Origin: an uncultured Ruminococcus sp.
GTDB lineage: Bacteria > Bacillota > Clostridia > Oscillospirales > Ruminococcaceae
Reading direction: 5' to 3'
NCBI GenBank assembly: GCA_946540705.1
Contig: CAMNJD010000140.1
Coordinates: 1-8,886, forward strand
Length of the DNA: 8,886 nucleotides
The notes beneath the pieces were generated by a model. That model ran no database searches. It was not told where the DNA came from and saw nothing but the letters and a program-made list of their open reading frames with translations. Position numbers and translations under genes: made by a program. Positions 1-5,531 of the stretch are shown here, in pieces (position 1 is the stretch's first letter; the number at the start of each line of letters is the position of its first letter).

Positions 1-964
1 TCGCCAGAGCCTTGAACGGCGTACCGGACAGATGCAGCGTGAACAGCCGTGTCAGCTGATAGAACGCTGTGTCTGTCTTGTAGGTATCAACGCCCTCATG
101 TGCTTCATCAATAACAAGAAGTGTCCAGCGCTCTTTTTTGACATAGTCCAACTTATCAAACTTGCCGCCGAAACCGATGCCGCCCTTCAAATCCTGCAAG
201 CTGATGAATTCTATCTTGGAACGGCATTCTTCAATGCGCTTGCCCTGCATGGATTGCAGATACTGCTCCTGTGTCAGCACAAAGGGCTTGCCTTTCAGCG
301 CGTCCGTTTCGCTCACAAACACAAAGCCGGATTCATCGCCCAAAAACTTGACGAAATCCTCATACCACGAATTCGCAATCGCCGGTCTGTTCGTAACAAT
401 CAGCACATGACAAGCAGCCGGACGCTTTGCAGCTAACAACCGCTTGCAGAGATCGTATGTCGCAAGGGTTTTGCCAAAACGCGGTTTCGCATTCCAGAGG
501 AATTCAGCATCCTCATGAGATTGGAAGTATGCAAAGGTCTGTGACACGGCAGCTTCCTGTTCGGCGCGGAGCTGATACGGAATCGCTGTACCGACGGCAA
601 ACTGCATTCCTCTGGATTCCTTGAATTCAATGAGCATCTGTTTCGATTCATCGCTGCCGATGTGAAACCACTCTGTACCCTTTTTGCGCTCAATTCCGCG
701 CTTTTCCAGATAGGCATGGAACAGATGATCGTCGAAAGTATCGCCCGAACCATCATCATAGACCGCAGCTTTCTTCCAGCCGAAAGTCCAATAGGTATCG
801 CTGGTATGTGTCTGCTGATTGATGCGATCTTCGACGGTCTGCCGGTCAGTGTAGCCAATCTTAATCCAGCCGTCATGCGTATGGTCGTTCGGTGTCAGAT
901 AGCCGTAGACCATTGGAATGACGCGCTTTGTTGTATTTACATTGATAGGACGCATAGTTTCCAA
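1..964 (-). CDS. SF2 helicase/translocase with N-terminal GIY-YIG-like domain (partial, C-terminus off left edge)
   Basis: Likely restriction/translocase subunit of the methyltransferase-EVE-helicase operon. It has no stop codon in the window. Residues below count from the ATG at 955. Residues 14-99 resemble GIY-YIG nucleases of the T5orf172 type: VYGY (16-19), IKIGYT (31-36), R44, a D/H-rich helix (75-80) and a closing EWF (95-97). The acidic catalytic position is not certain; D75 or D76 may stand in for Glu. A superfamily 2 helicase core follows: motif I PRFGKT (158-163), motif II DEAH (283-286) and motif III SGTP (310-313), after which the window ends. The second RecA lobe is therefore unseen. 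The likely start is TTG at 964-962, three codons before the ATG, because AGGAGGT (969-975) lies 4-5 nt from it but 13 nt from the ATG. The gene begins 18 bp after the EVE stop, so it is the third operon gene. Domain calls are by eye: helicase sure, nuclease probable. Confidence 0.85.
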   Translation of the reverse strand, partial: METMRPINVNTTKRVIPMVYGYLTPNDHTHDGWIKIGYTDRQTVEDRINQQTHTSDTYWTFGWKKAAVYDDGSGDTFDDHLFHAYLEKRGIERKKGTEWFHIGSDESKQMLIEFKESRGMQFAVGTAIPYQLRAEQEAAVSQTFAYFQSHEDAEFLWNAKPRFGKTLATYDLCKRLLAAKRPAACHVLIVTNRPAIANSWYEDFVKFLGDESGFVFVSETDALKGKPFVLTQEQYLQSMQGKRIEECRSKIEFISLQDLKGGIGFGGKFDKLDYVKKERWTLLVIDEAHEGVDTYKTDTAFYQLTRLFTLHLSGTPFKALA

Positions 965-968
965 GCAC

Positions 969-975
969 ACCTCCT
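969..975 (-). promoter_or_regulatory. Strong ribosome binding site for the helicase gene
   Basis: AGGAGGT on the minus strand, between the EVE stop codon and the helicase. Its spacing favours the in-frame TTG at 964-962 over the ATG at 955-953. Both starts keep the same GIY-YIG-like domain intact, so only three residues (Met-Glu-Thr) are at stake. Confidence 0.7.
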
Positions 976-982
976 ATTTTTG

Positions 983-1408
983 TTATGTATTATCATTCAG
1001 TTGATTATCAATTTCTGTAATATAGGATTGGAGCATACGACTGGTTCTTGCCTGAATTTGCACTTGTCCTAGACCATGCTCCCTTAAATGCTCCAATGTG
1101 AAAGTTCCGTCTGGATATTGCTTTACCAATTCTAGCTCAATGTATTTAATCTTTTTTGAAAAGTAATTGTTTGATTTCTTTGCTGGAATTGCATAACTAT
1201 TTCTTTGCAATGTTTCCTCGTCCACATGATCTGCGACTACTATACACTTATACCTTATTTCGCCGACAGGACTACCAATGTAAATATAGGCTGTGTCGCC
1301 TTTCTTAATAGTAAATGAATTCTTCCAGACGACACAGGTTTGTTTAGAAAAATGCTCTGTAATATCAAAGAAACGAATGTTACACGGTATAATCCAGTTT
1401 TCAGCCAT
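983..1408 (-). CDS. EVE-domain protein (YTH/PUA-like modified-nucleobase reader)
   Basis: A 141-aa protein that appears to be a stand-alone EVE domain. EVE belongs to the PUA/YTH/ASCH superfamily; characterised relatives bind modified bases in DNA or RNA and some are fused to restriction nucleases. Visible family signatures are the opening NWIIPCN (residues 3-9), a central KKGDTAYIYIGSPVGEIRYK region (about 35-54) and a C-terminal LREHGLGQVQIQARTSRML stretch (about 110-128), matching the usual EVE ending. The start is the ATG at 1408-1406, because GGAG at 1415-1418 sits 6 nt upstream; an ATG four codons earlier lacks such a site. It follows the methyltransferase stop by 17 bp and precedes the helicase by 18 bp, so it is co-transcribed with both. 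I infer that it senses base modification, either the operon's own methylation or modified phage DNA. Its codons are AT-rich; one 60-base row within it is about 23% GC. Confidence 0.82.
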   Translation of the reverse strand: MAENWIIPCNIRFFDITEHFSKQTCVVWKNSFTIKKGDTAYIYIGSPVGEIRYKCIVVADHVDEETLQRNSYAIPAKKSNNYFSKKIKYIELELVKQYPDGTFTLEHLREHGLGQVQIQARTSRMLQSYITEIDNQLNDNT

Positions 1409-1425
1409 TTTTAACTCCATATCTC

Positions 1426-3351
1426 TTAAAGTTGCATTTCTACAACATTATTTTCAATAAAGCGTATTTCCTCTTTTGAGAATCCATACATCTCATATAA
1501 TTGTCTATCAAGGGCAACCAATCCCAAGTCCCAATCAATCTTGCCAGAAGAAGAAAAGTCTTGCACTGGTACATACTTCCATTTTGGTGCGGGACAATCT
1601 TGCGTTATTTTAAGAACGCTCAACATACACCGCAAAAACTTTGTTTTCAAATACTTCTGAATATGATGTATAGGTTCTTCTGTATCATAGCAACCAATGC
1701 TTATGAATGTTTGTGTATGTGCAAGACCTGGTTCAGCAATGACAGTCGGTCCCGTAGCTTCTCCAAACTTGCCGATTCCACTCGCTTTGGGCATAAGGAG
1801 CGTATACTTATCCAAGGTTCCGGAAGAATCAACAATATAGTCTCTCCGAATGTAGCGGATAGTTCTTTTTCCATTAAGTAAACCAAGCATTGAAATATAC
1901 TCTCTGCCATCGTTTGGGACTGATTCAAAGAAAACCGAACCCAGATTGGAAAATGCGCTACTTCTTAATCTATCCGTCAAATCTGGATTCTCTGTTTTCA
2001 TCAATGCAGAAAGTTGAAAGGAAAGGGGCGAATGAATGATTGAGTCCATATAAACAGTTGTATTCGCCATAACCTTTTTCAAAATCCCATTCAGTTCGGG
2101 ATATTTAGTGAAAATTCCTATCTCACCAAAAGAACGGTTTGCATCACGATATGAAATAGCGACCCCACCTTTAATGTCGGTATTAGGAAAAATCACTGCG
2201 CTTGTGGGCTCATAGTACATCACTTTGAAATGTTCATCATGAAGCATTTTCTGGTTCCATTCTTTTGGCGTATATCCGGCATCAAACAAAAACCTAGCCG
2301 GTGTAATTAGTAACACTGCATCTGAAATAGAATAGGATGCGTCCATGAAGAAGTGATATATCGGCGGCATTCTGGTGCTATCACTATCTGTAACATCTTG
2401 ATATGGTGGATTTCCTATTACAAAGTCAAACTTCATAAAGACCTCCCGTTTCTTAAAATCTGAAAAAAGAATAGACTTGCGACTGCGCCAGTCGAAAACC
2501 TTGCACTGAACAGAAATCTCCGGCTTTTCTTCTTCTCCGAATAATAATAGTTGCGTTTGTATTTCACGCGGAATCCCAACCGGCACGATCTCTTTCAGTC
2601 CGTCCATTTGCCAGATGTTCCAAGAGATAATATTCGCAATTTTGATAATCTCCTGTTCCGATGCCTTGCGCTGCCAGCGATGCTCCATATTGTCGCAGAA
2701 TGTCACCAAAAGATTGATTCGGGCAATCAGCAGATTGTCGCCTTGAAATTCATACCCATAGGTGCTTTCATACGCCTTGATTGTCCATTCCCACCATTCG
2801 GCTTCATCGGCTGCATTCTCATTCACGACACGCAGCTTGCGATCCAGAACGCCCACACGCTTTGATACAGGCAGCGGTTCGCCGGTTGTCGCATCATACC
2901 GCGTCACAAGGAACGGAGCTTCTCCGCAAGTGATTTCTAGCCGCCGAGAGAGGATATATGCTTGCCAATCCTCCGGCTTTTTGAACGGAATCTTCCGCTT
3001 GACCGGTTTCCAGCTTTCGCCGGTCTGCTTATTGAAAACATCTGCCTTGCCAAACCATACCTCGTCACAGTGATTGTTCATGAAGTTGCATATCCATGTC
3101 GGCGTAAAGACCTCTGCCTTCTTGCGGGTACGCTCCGATTGCTCCGCCTGCGCTTTCAGCACACGCGGCTGTAAGTCAAAGGACGAAAAGCCCAGCAGCG
3201 TGTCTACAGTGATCTGATCGGTATCGGTGCAGCCATATTCGGTATAGTTATCCGTCGCAAAGATGATGTTCTTGCCGGTCGTTTTGTCCTGCAAGAGCGA
3301 TTTCAATACCTTGCGAACGGGATAATCGTTAATCTGGATAAGTTCTTTCAC
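1426..3351 (-). CDS. Eco57I-like N6-adenine DNA methyltransferase
   Basis: A 641-aa S-adenosylmethionine-dependent methyltransferase and first gene of the operon. The catalytic motif IV is NPPY at residues 314-317 inside DFVIGNPPYQD. EVFTPTWICNFM (80-91) looks like motif X, and LEITCGEAPFLV (138-149) is a divergent motif I, giving the gamma-class order X-I-IV. The product should be N6-methyladenine. The roughly 300 residues after NPPY are the expected place for target recognition. No N-terminal PD-(D/E)XK nuclease is visible, unlike true type IIG enzymes, so cleavage would have to come from a partner, most simply the GIY-YIG/helicase gene downstream. The start is GTG (3351-3349), supported by GGGGG at 3358-3362 with 6-nt spacing. 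GC content falls from about 55% in the N-terminal half to below 40% near the NPPY codons (about 2400-2460) and stays low to the stop codon. A specificity-only or solitary methyltransferase role is less likely given the helicase. Confidence 0.88.
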   Translation of the reverse strand: MKELIQINDYPVRKVLKSLLQDKTTGKNIIFATDNYTEYGCTDTDQITVDTLLGFSSFDLQPRVLKAQAEQSERTRKKAEVFTPTWICNFMNNHCDEVWFGKADVFNKQTGESWKPVKRKIPFKKPEDWQAYILSRRLEITCGEAPFLVTRYDATTGEPLPVSKRVGVLDRKLRVVNENAADEAEWWEWTIKAYESTYGYEFQGDNLLIARINLLVTFCDNMEHRWQRKASEQEIIKIANIISWNIWQMDGLKEIVPVGIPREIQTQLLLFGEEEKPEISVQCKVFDWRSRKSILFSDFKKREVFMKFDFVIGNPPYQDVTDSDSTRMPPIYHFFMDASYSISDAVLLITPARFLFDAGYTPKEWNQKMLHDEHFKVMYYEPTSAVIFPNTDIKGGVAISYRDANRSFGEIGIFTKYPELNGILKKVMANTTVYMDSIIHSPLSFQLSALMKTENPDLTDRLRSSAFSNLGSVFFESVPNDGREYISMLGLLNGKRTIRYIRRDYIVDSSGTLDKYTLLMPKASGIGKFGEATGPTVIAEPGLAHTQTFISIGCYDTEEPIHHIQKYLKTKFLRCMLSVLKITQDCPAPKWKYVPVQDFSSSGKIDWDLGLVALDRQLYEMYGFSKEEIRFIENNVVEMQL

Positions 3352-3432
3352 AGGATACCCCCTGTTGATAATCGTGCGAATTATACAATATAGAGTTCAC
3401 ACATGATTCTAATTTTAGTTATAGATACTTGT

Positions 3433-3461
3433 ATTATAGCACAATTTTCTGTGCGTGTCAA
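3433..3461 (-). promoter_or_regulatory. Consensus sigma-70/sigma-A promoter of the methyltransferase operon, with dyad in the spacer
   Basis: On the minus strand, TTGACA (3456-3461), a 17-nt spacer and TATAAT (3433-3438): a perfect match in both boxes and spacing. The spacer contains the inverted repeat GCACA-6 nt-TGTGC, reaching the edge of the -10 box, a position suited to a repressor. The predicted start near 3426 leaves a leader of about 75 nt before the GTG. Such a strong promoter would normally need control in a restriction operon, and the dyad is the obvious candidate operator. Confidence 0.85.
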
Positions 3462-3468
3462 CCCCATA

Positions 3469-3506
3469 AAGAGCAAATATACACATAATAAGAGCAAAAA
3501 TACACA
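3469..3506. repeat. Two 17-bp direct repeats 21 bp apart, upstream of the operon promoter
   Basis: AAGAGCAAATATACACA (3469-3485) and AAGAGCAAAAATACACA (3490-3506) differ at one base. Their 21-bp period is two helical turns, so both lie on the same DNA face, and the nearer copy begins 8 bp upstream of the -35 box. This fits tandem activator or repressor sites. The second copy touches the T-tract of the recombinase terminator. Confidence 0.75.
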
Positions 3507-3540
3507 AAAAAACGGATGTGCAGAATAATCGCACATCCGT
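3506..3540 (-). terminator. Rho-independent terminator of the serine recombinase gene
   Basis: A perfect 10-bp stem, ACGGATGTGC (3512-3521) with GCACATCCGT (3531-3540), and a 9-nt loop. On the minus strand it is followed by seven T (3506-3512). It begins 4 bp after the recombinase stop codon and separates that transcript from the methyltransferase operon. Confidence 0.9.
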
Positions 3541-3544
3541 CACT

Positions 3545-4120
3545 TCATATTCCAAACCGCTTTACCAAGCGGTAAAACCGGTTTGGCTTTATGTTCAAAT
3601 GCTGCATCGTTTCCTTTGCAGTCTGATCTCCGGCTTTCCATTTGGCGCACTCTGACTGGAACAAGGCTTCATCAACCGGAATCGGCTTTCGTCCCTTATA
3701 CTTGCCGTCAGCTTTGGCAATCTCGATGCCTTCACGCTGCCGCTGCAAGATTGTCGCCCGTTCCAGCTCTGCAAGCGCAGCAAAGACTGTCAGCATGAAT
3801 TTACCCTGCGGCGTATCGGTATCCAGATGCTCTTTCATGGAAATCAGCCCGACACCTTTATCCGAAAGGTCTTGCACAATCTGTAGCATATCCTTCGTGC
3901 TTCGGGCAAGGCGCGAGAAATCAGATACCACAACCACATCACCCTCGCGGACATACTCCAGCATCGCTTTGAGCTGCGGGCGGTTCATGTTTTTGCCGCT
4001 GCACTTGTCGATAAAGGTTTTGGAGATCGGTTCGGAGAATGTCCGGAATGATTCGAGCTGCCGTGCTTCGTTCTGTTCTTCGGTTGAAACACGGGCATAG
4101 CCGATGTAGACCTTTGCCAT
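3545..4120 (-). CDS. Serine recombinase of the resolvase/invertase family
   Basis: A 191-aa small serine recombinase, the usual length for Tn3-type resolvases and Pin/Hin invertases. The catalytic domain opens with YARVST (8-13); S12 is the nucleophile and R10 an active-site arginine. SRLARS (69-74) supplies two more arginines, R70 and R73; the aspartate common before the first is serine here. The ELERATILQRQREGIEIA stretch (about 117-134) is the ER-xx-I/L-xx-R signature at the start of the dimerisation helix E, then a GRKP linker and a C-terminal helix-turn-helix (about 148-190). The start is the ATG at 4120-4118; the ribosome site (AGGTG, 7 nt away) is weak. It is intact, divergent from the 66-aa gene and followed by its own terminator. 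The intergenic DNA upstream resembles a res site, so I favour resolvase over invertase: it would resolve cointegrates or help mobilise the region. No invertible segment was seen. Confidence 0.93.
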   Translation of the reverse strand: MAKVYIGYARVSTEEQNEARQLESFRTFSEPISKTFIDKCSGKNMNRPQLKAMLEYVREGDVVVVSDFSRLARSTKDMLQIVQDLSDKGVGLISMKEHLDTDTPQGKFMLTVFAALAELERATILQRQREGIEIAKADGKYKGRKPIPVDEALFQSECAKWKAGDQTAKETMQHLNIKPNRFYRLVKRFGI

Positions 4121-4160
4121 AAGCGCACCTGTCTTTCTTTTCAGAATGGTAATGCTCTAT

Positions 4161-4190
4161 ACTATATATAATAGCACACTTTGAGATCAA
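4161..4190 (-). promoter_or_regulatory. Probable promoter of the serine recombinase
   Basis: On the minus strand, TTGATC (4185-4190) and TATAGT (4161-4166) are 18 nt apart. An alternative pairing is TTGCAT (4191-4196) with TATTAT (4168-4173) at 17 nt. The TATA-rich tract makes the exact -10 box uncertain. It lies between the coding region and the proposed res site. Confidence 0.45.
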
Positions 4191-4216
4191 ATGCAATGCC
4201 TAGCTGAAAAGAAAAA

Positions 4217-4329
4217 TGTCAATAGGGTGTCACTGCATTATGGGATATGTCATAATGCAATCCAAGACCTATAAGACATACTTATACCGGCAATCTGGAT
4301 ATGTCGATAGGGTTTACTCTATTCGCACG
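4217..4329. other. Candidate res recombination site (three subsites) for the adjacent resolvase
   Basis: The 246-bp gap between the recombinase and the 66-aa gene contains TGTC-led half-sites like those of Tn3/gamma-delta resolvases. Proposed site III begins with TGTCAATAGGG (4217-4227). Proposed site II is bounded by TGTC at 4248-4251 and GACA at 4275-4278, with the inverted half-site TGTCTTATAGG on the minus strand. Proposed site I starts with TGTCGATAGGG (4302-4312) and has an imperfect inverted half ending near 4327-4329 around a TTTA centre. Centres are about 52 bp (I-II) and 35 bp (II-III) apart, and site III lies nearest the recombinase, the layout I know for gamma-delta res. A perfect 9-bp dyad TGCATTATG/CATAATGCA (4234-4242, 4251-4259) overlaps sites II and III. 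Half-site matches are partial, so this remains an inference. Confidence 0.5.
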
Positions 4330-4366
4330 GACCTAGCTTGCCCTAGTATCAGTAAGGAATATGAAC

Positions 4367-4567
4367 ATGAACGAGATTTTGGAAGCTGTCGCGGAACAGA
4401 ATGGCACTACGGTCGAAGAAGTGCGACGCGAAATGGAACTGGCGATTCGATTGGCAAAGGACGGACCAGGCTTCAAAGCGATATTCGGCGACGAAGTCCC
4501 TAGCATTGAGGAATTCATCTTAGTCAGTACTGCTGCTGTGCAGATACTTCAACCAATTGCCAGCTGA
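4367..4567 (+). CDS. Small 66-aa acidic helical protein, uncharacterised
   Basis: A 66-aa protein beginning MNEILEAVAEQNGTTVEEVRREMELA. It looks helical and acidic; the stretch NGTTVEEVRREME resembles the helix-turn-helix-like core of small clostridial proteins that some annotations relate to the Spo0A C-terminal fold. That is recollection, not a search. The start is the second ATG (4367), because AAGGA (4354-4358) is 8 nt upstream; the first ATG (4361) is only 2 nt from it. A later FGDEVPSIEEFI segment (about 43-54) followed by a hydrophobic tail completes the protein. It is a single-gene unit, divergent from the recombinase and convergent with SRAP. No convincing promoter was found. A DNA-binding or regulatory role is only a guess. 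Confidence 0.7.
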   Translation: MNEILEAVAEQNGTTVEEVRREMELAIRLAKDGPGFKAIFGDEVPSIEEFILVSTAAVQILQPIAS

Positions 4568-4570
4568 AAG

Positions 4571-4614
4571 AAAAAAGCAGGGGTAGTCATGACACTGTCA
4601 TGAACTACTCCCTG
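4571..4614 (-). terminator. Terminator of the SRAP gene, overlapping its last codons
   Basis: A long stem of 16 base pairs with two single-base bulges pairs 4578-4593 with 4597-4614 around a 3-nt loop. On the minus strand it is followed by a T-rich tract, the complement of the A run at 4571-4576 and the A-rich bases before it. The SRAP stop codon (4600-4598) lies inside the hairpin. The plus-strand side lacks a good T run, so termination of the convergent 66-aa gene here is possible but weaker. Confidence 0.8.
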
Positions 4615-5302
4615 TCTGTATTTGCATAAAAGCTGGTATAAGCTCCGGATAATCCTTTGCCTTCTCCATCACCATATTCGTCAAAGCCCGTTCAGCGATA
4701 CTGCGAGGATCACCGTCAGGGCGCACCCATTCTTTCAGGTTTTCCTTGCCGAGTATCAGCGGCATCCGGTCATGAATCGTCCGAACAGGTGCAACAGATT
4801 CTCTTGTCAGAACAGAAAACACCGGCACTTGCATCCCGCAATGCTCCTCATAGCGGTACAGACCGGCAAGATATGTGATGTTTGCTCCTTCAGGCTGAAT
4901 CACATACTTCTCTTTCTTGATGCTGCGCTGCTCATTCGCATTCCGGAAACCGACTTCGGAGGGCGGAACACCCCACTCATAATACCATGAAGCAGGGATA
5001 ATACAACGCCGTCTGAACCAAGAATCCTTCCATAATGCCTTCTGGTCGGCAGTTTCGATGCGGCAGTTGATGATCGGCTTAGGAGTTGCTTCATGTGTGA
5101 ACCCCCATACCATAGGAAATACTGCCATGTTTCCCTGCTTATTTGGTGCAAGCACCGCCGCCGTGTCGGTCGGACGGATATTGCCGGACATAGCCATATT
5201 CTTTCCGAGCTTCCTCATCATTTCGTCTGCATGCGGCAGCTGCTGCGCTTTTGATATGAAATAGGATAAGGAATGCGAATCAGCATAGAACCAAGTACAC
5301 AT
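4598..5302 (-). CDS. SRAP-family DNA-protein crosslink protein (SOS response-associated peptidase, YedK/HMCES family)
   Basis: A 234-aa protein whose family traps abasic sites in single-stranded DNA by a thiazolidine crosslink through Cys2 and shows autopeptidase activity. The reading frame could start at GTG 5311, but ATG 5302 is chosen because it puts the essential cysteine at position 2 (MCTWF) and leaves AGAGG about 8 nt upstream. The other active-site residues are present: N79 in INCRIET, E109 in WYYEWG and H177 in HDRMP, matching N75, E105 and H160 of E. coli YedK. NIRPTDTAAVL (41-51) and the PMVWGF segment (63-68) are also typical. The protein appears complete and active. It is monocistronic, with a consensus promoter, a LexA-like operator and its own terminator, consistent with induction on DNA damage. 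SRAP genes often travel with phages and integrative elements, which fits this setting. Confidence 0.95.
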   Translation of the reverse strand: MCTWFYADSHSLSYFISKAQQLPHADEMMRKLGKNMAMSGNIRPTDTAAVLAPNKQGNMAVFPMVWGFTHEATPKPIINCRIETADQKALWKDSWFRRRCIIPASWYYEWGVPPSEVGFRNANEQRSIKKEKYVIQPEGANITYLAGLYRYEEHCGMQVPVFSVLTRESVAPVRTIHDRMPLILGKENLKEWVRPDGDPRSIAERALTNMVMEKAKDYPELIPAFMQIQTGSSS

Positions 5303-5323
5303 GACAGTCACCTCTGATCCGAG

Positions 5324-5337
5324 CGAACATATATTCT
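5324..5337. promoter_or_regulatory. LexA (SOS) box at the SRAP transcription start
   Basis: On the minus strand AGAATATATGTTCG matches 12 of 14 positions of CGAACATATGTTCG, an ideal Gram-positive LexA/DinR site (core CGAAC-N4-GTTCG). One half is perfect, the other has two changes. It begins about 6 bp downstream of the -10 box, so bound LexA would cover the start site. Confidence 0.65.
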
Positions 5338-5343
5338 CTTTTG

Positions 5344-5372
5344 ATTATACCACAAGAGAGATGCTATGTCAA
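5344..5372 (-). promoter_or_regulatory. Consensus promoter of the SRAP gene
   Basis: On the minus strand, TTGACA (5367-5372), 17-nt spacer and TATAAT (5344-5349): perfect in both boxes. An intrinsically strong promoter held by a repressor is the standard design of SOS genes. The leader is about 35 nt. Confidence 0.9.
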
Positions 5373-5393
5373 TAGGAGAAACAAACATAGAGG

Positions 5394-5436
5394 AAATAAT
5401 AAGCGTGAGGTCAGTTTGGTCTCACGCTTATTATTT
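5394..5436. terminator. Perfect 16-bp hairpin between divergent genes (bidirectional terminator-like)
   Basis: AAATAATAAGCGTGAG (5394-5409) pairs perfectly with CTCACGCTTATTATTT (5421-5436) around an 11-nt loop. The right arm ends in a T-rich run on the plus strand (TTATTATTTGTTT), and the symmetric sequence gives T-rich ends on both strands. It lies upstream of both the leftward SRAP gene and the rightward 629-aa gene, so it terminates no visible gene. It may insulate the two units, be left over from a lost gene, or act as a small RNA or protein-binding hairpin. Confidence 0.6.
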
Positions 5437-5501
5437 GTTTCAGAGCATATTGTCACAGCAAAATATTGCAAAAATATGAACAAAATAATGCAAAAGAACG
5501 C

Positions 5502-5531
5502 TTGACTTTGCACTACTAAATGTGATATAAT
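5502..5531 (+). promoter_or_regulatory. Extended -10 promoter of the 629-aa gene
   Basis: TTGACT (5502-5507), 18-nt spacer and TATAAT (5526-5531), with TG at 5523-5524 one base before the -10 hexamer. The expected start is near 5538, giving a leader of nearly 80 nt before the AGAAGG ribosome site and ATG at 5616. Confidence 0.8.

Noticed and set aside
32..1072. Several plus-strand reading frames of 65-136 codons over the helicase and EVE genes
   Set aside because: They lie opposite a continuous minus-strand coding region with clear helicase and EVE motifs; their translations show no family features and lack good ribosome sites.
3469..3506. Direct repeats considered as a CRISPR fragment
   Set aside because: Only two units, with a 4-bp gap instead of a spacer, and no cas genes; they fit tandem protein-binding sites.
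4216..4222. TTGACA on the minus strand as a second recombinase -35 box
   Set aside because: No acceptable -10 hexamer occurs 16-18 nt away; the sequence is better explained as the end of a res-like half-site.
3352..4329. Phase-variable inversion of the methyltransferase promoter or gene by the serine recombinase
   Set aside because: No long inverted repeats flank the promoter, the methyltransferase gene or its C-terminal half within the window; the intergenic sites look like a resolvase array.
4216..4503. A 95-codon plus-strand frame starting in the gap after the recombinase
   Set aside because: It overlaps the better-supported 66-aa gene in another frame, its first part covers the res-like repeats, it has no ribosome site, and its composition is Arg/Gly/Ser-rich as expected of a shadow.
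5303..5311. GTG start three codons upstream for the SRAP protein
   Set aside because: It would move the catalytic cysteine from position 2 to 5, which the family mechanism does not allow, and it overlaps the ribosome site.
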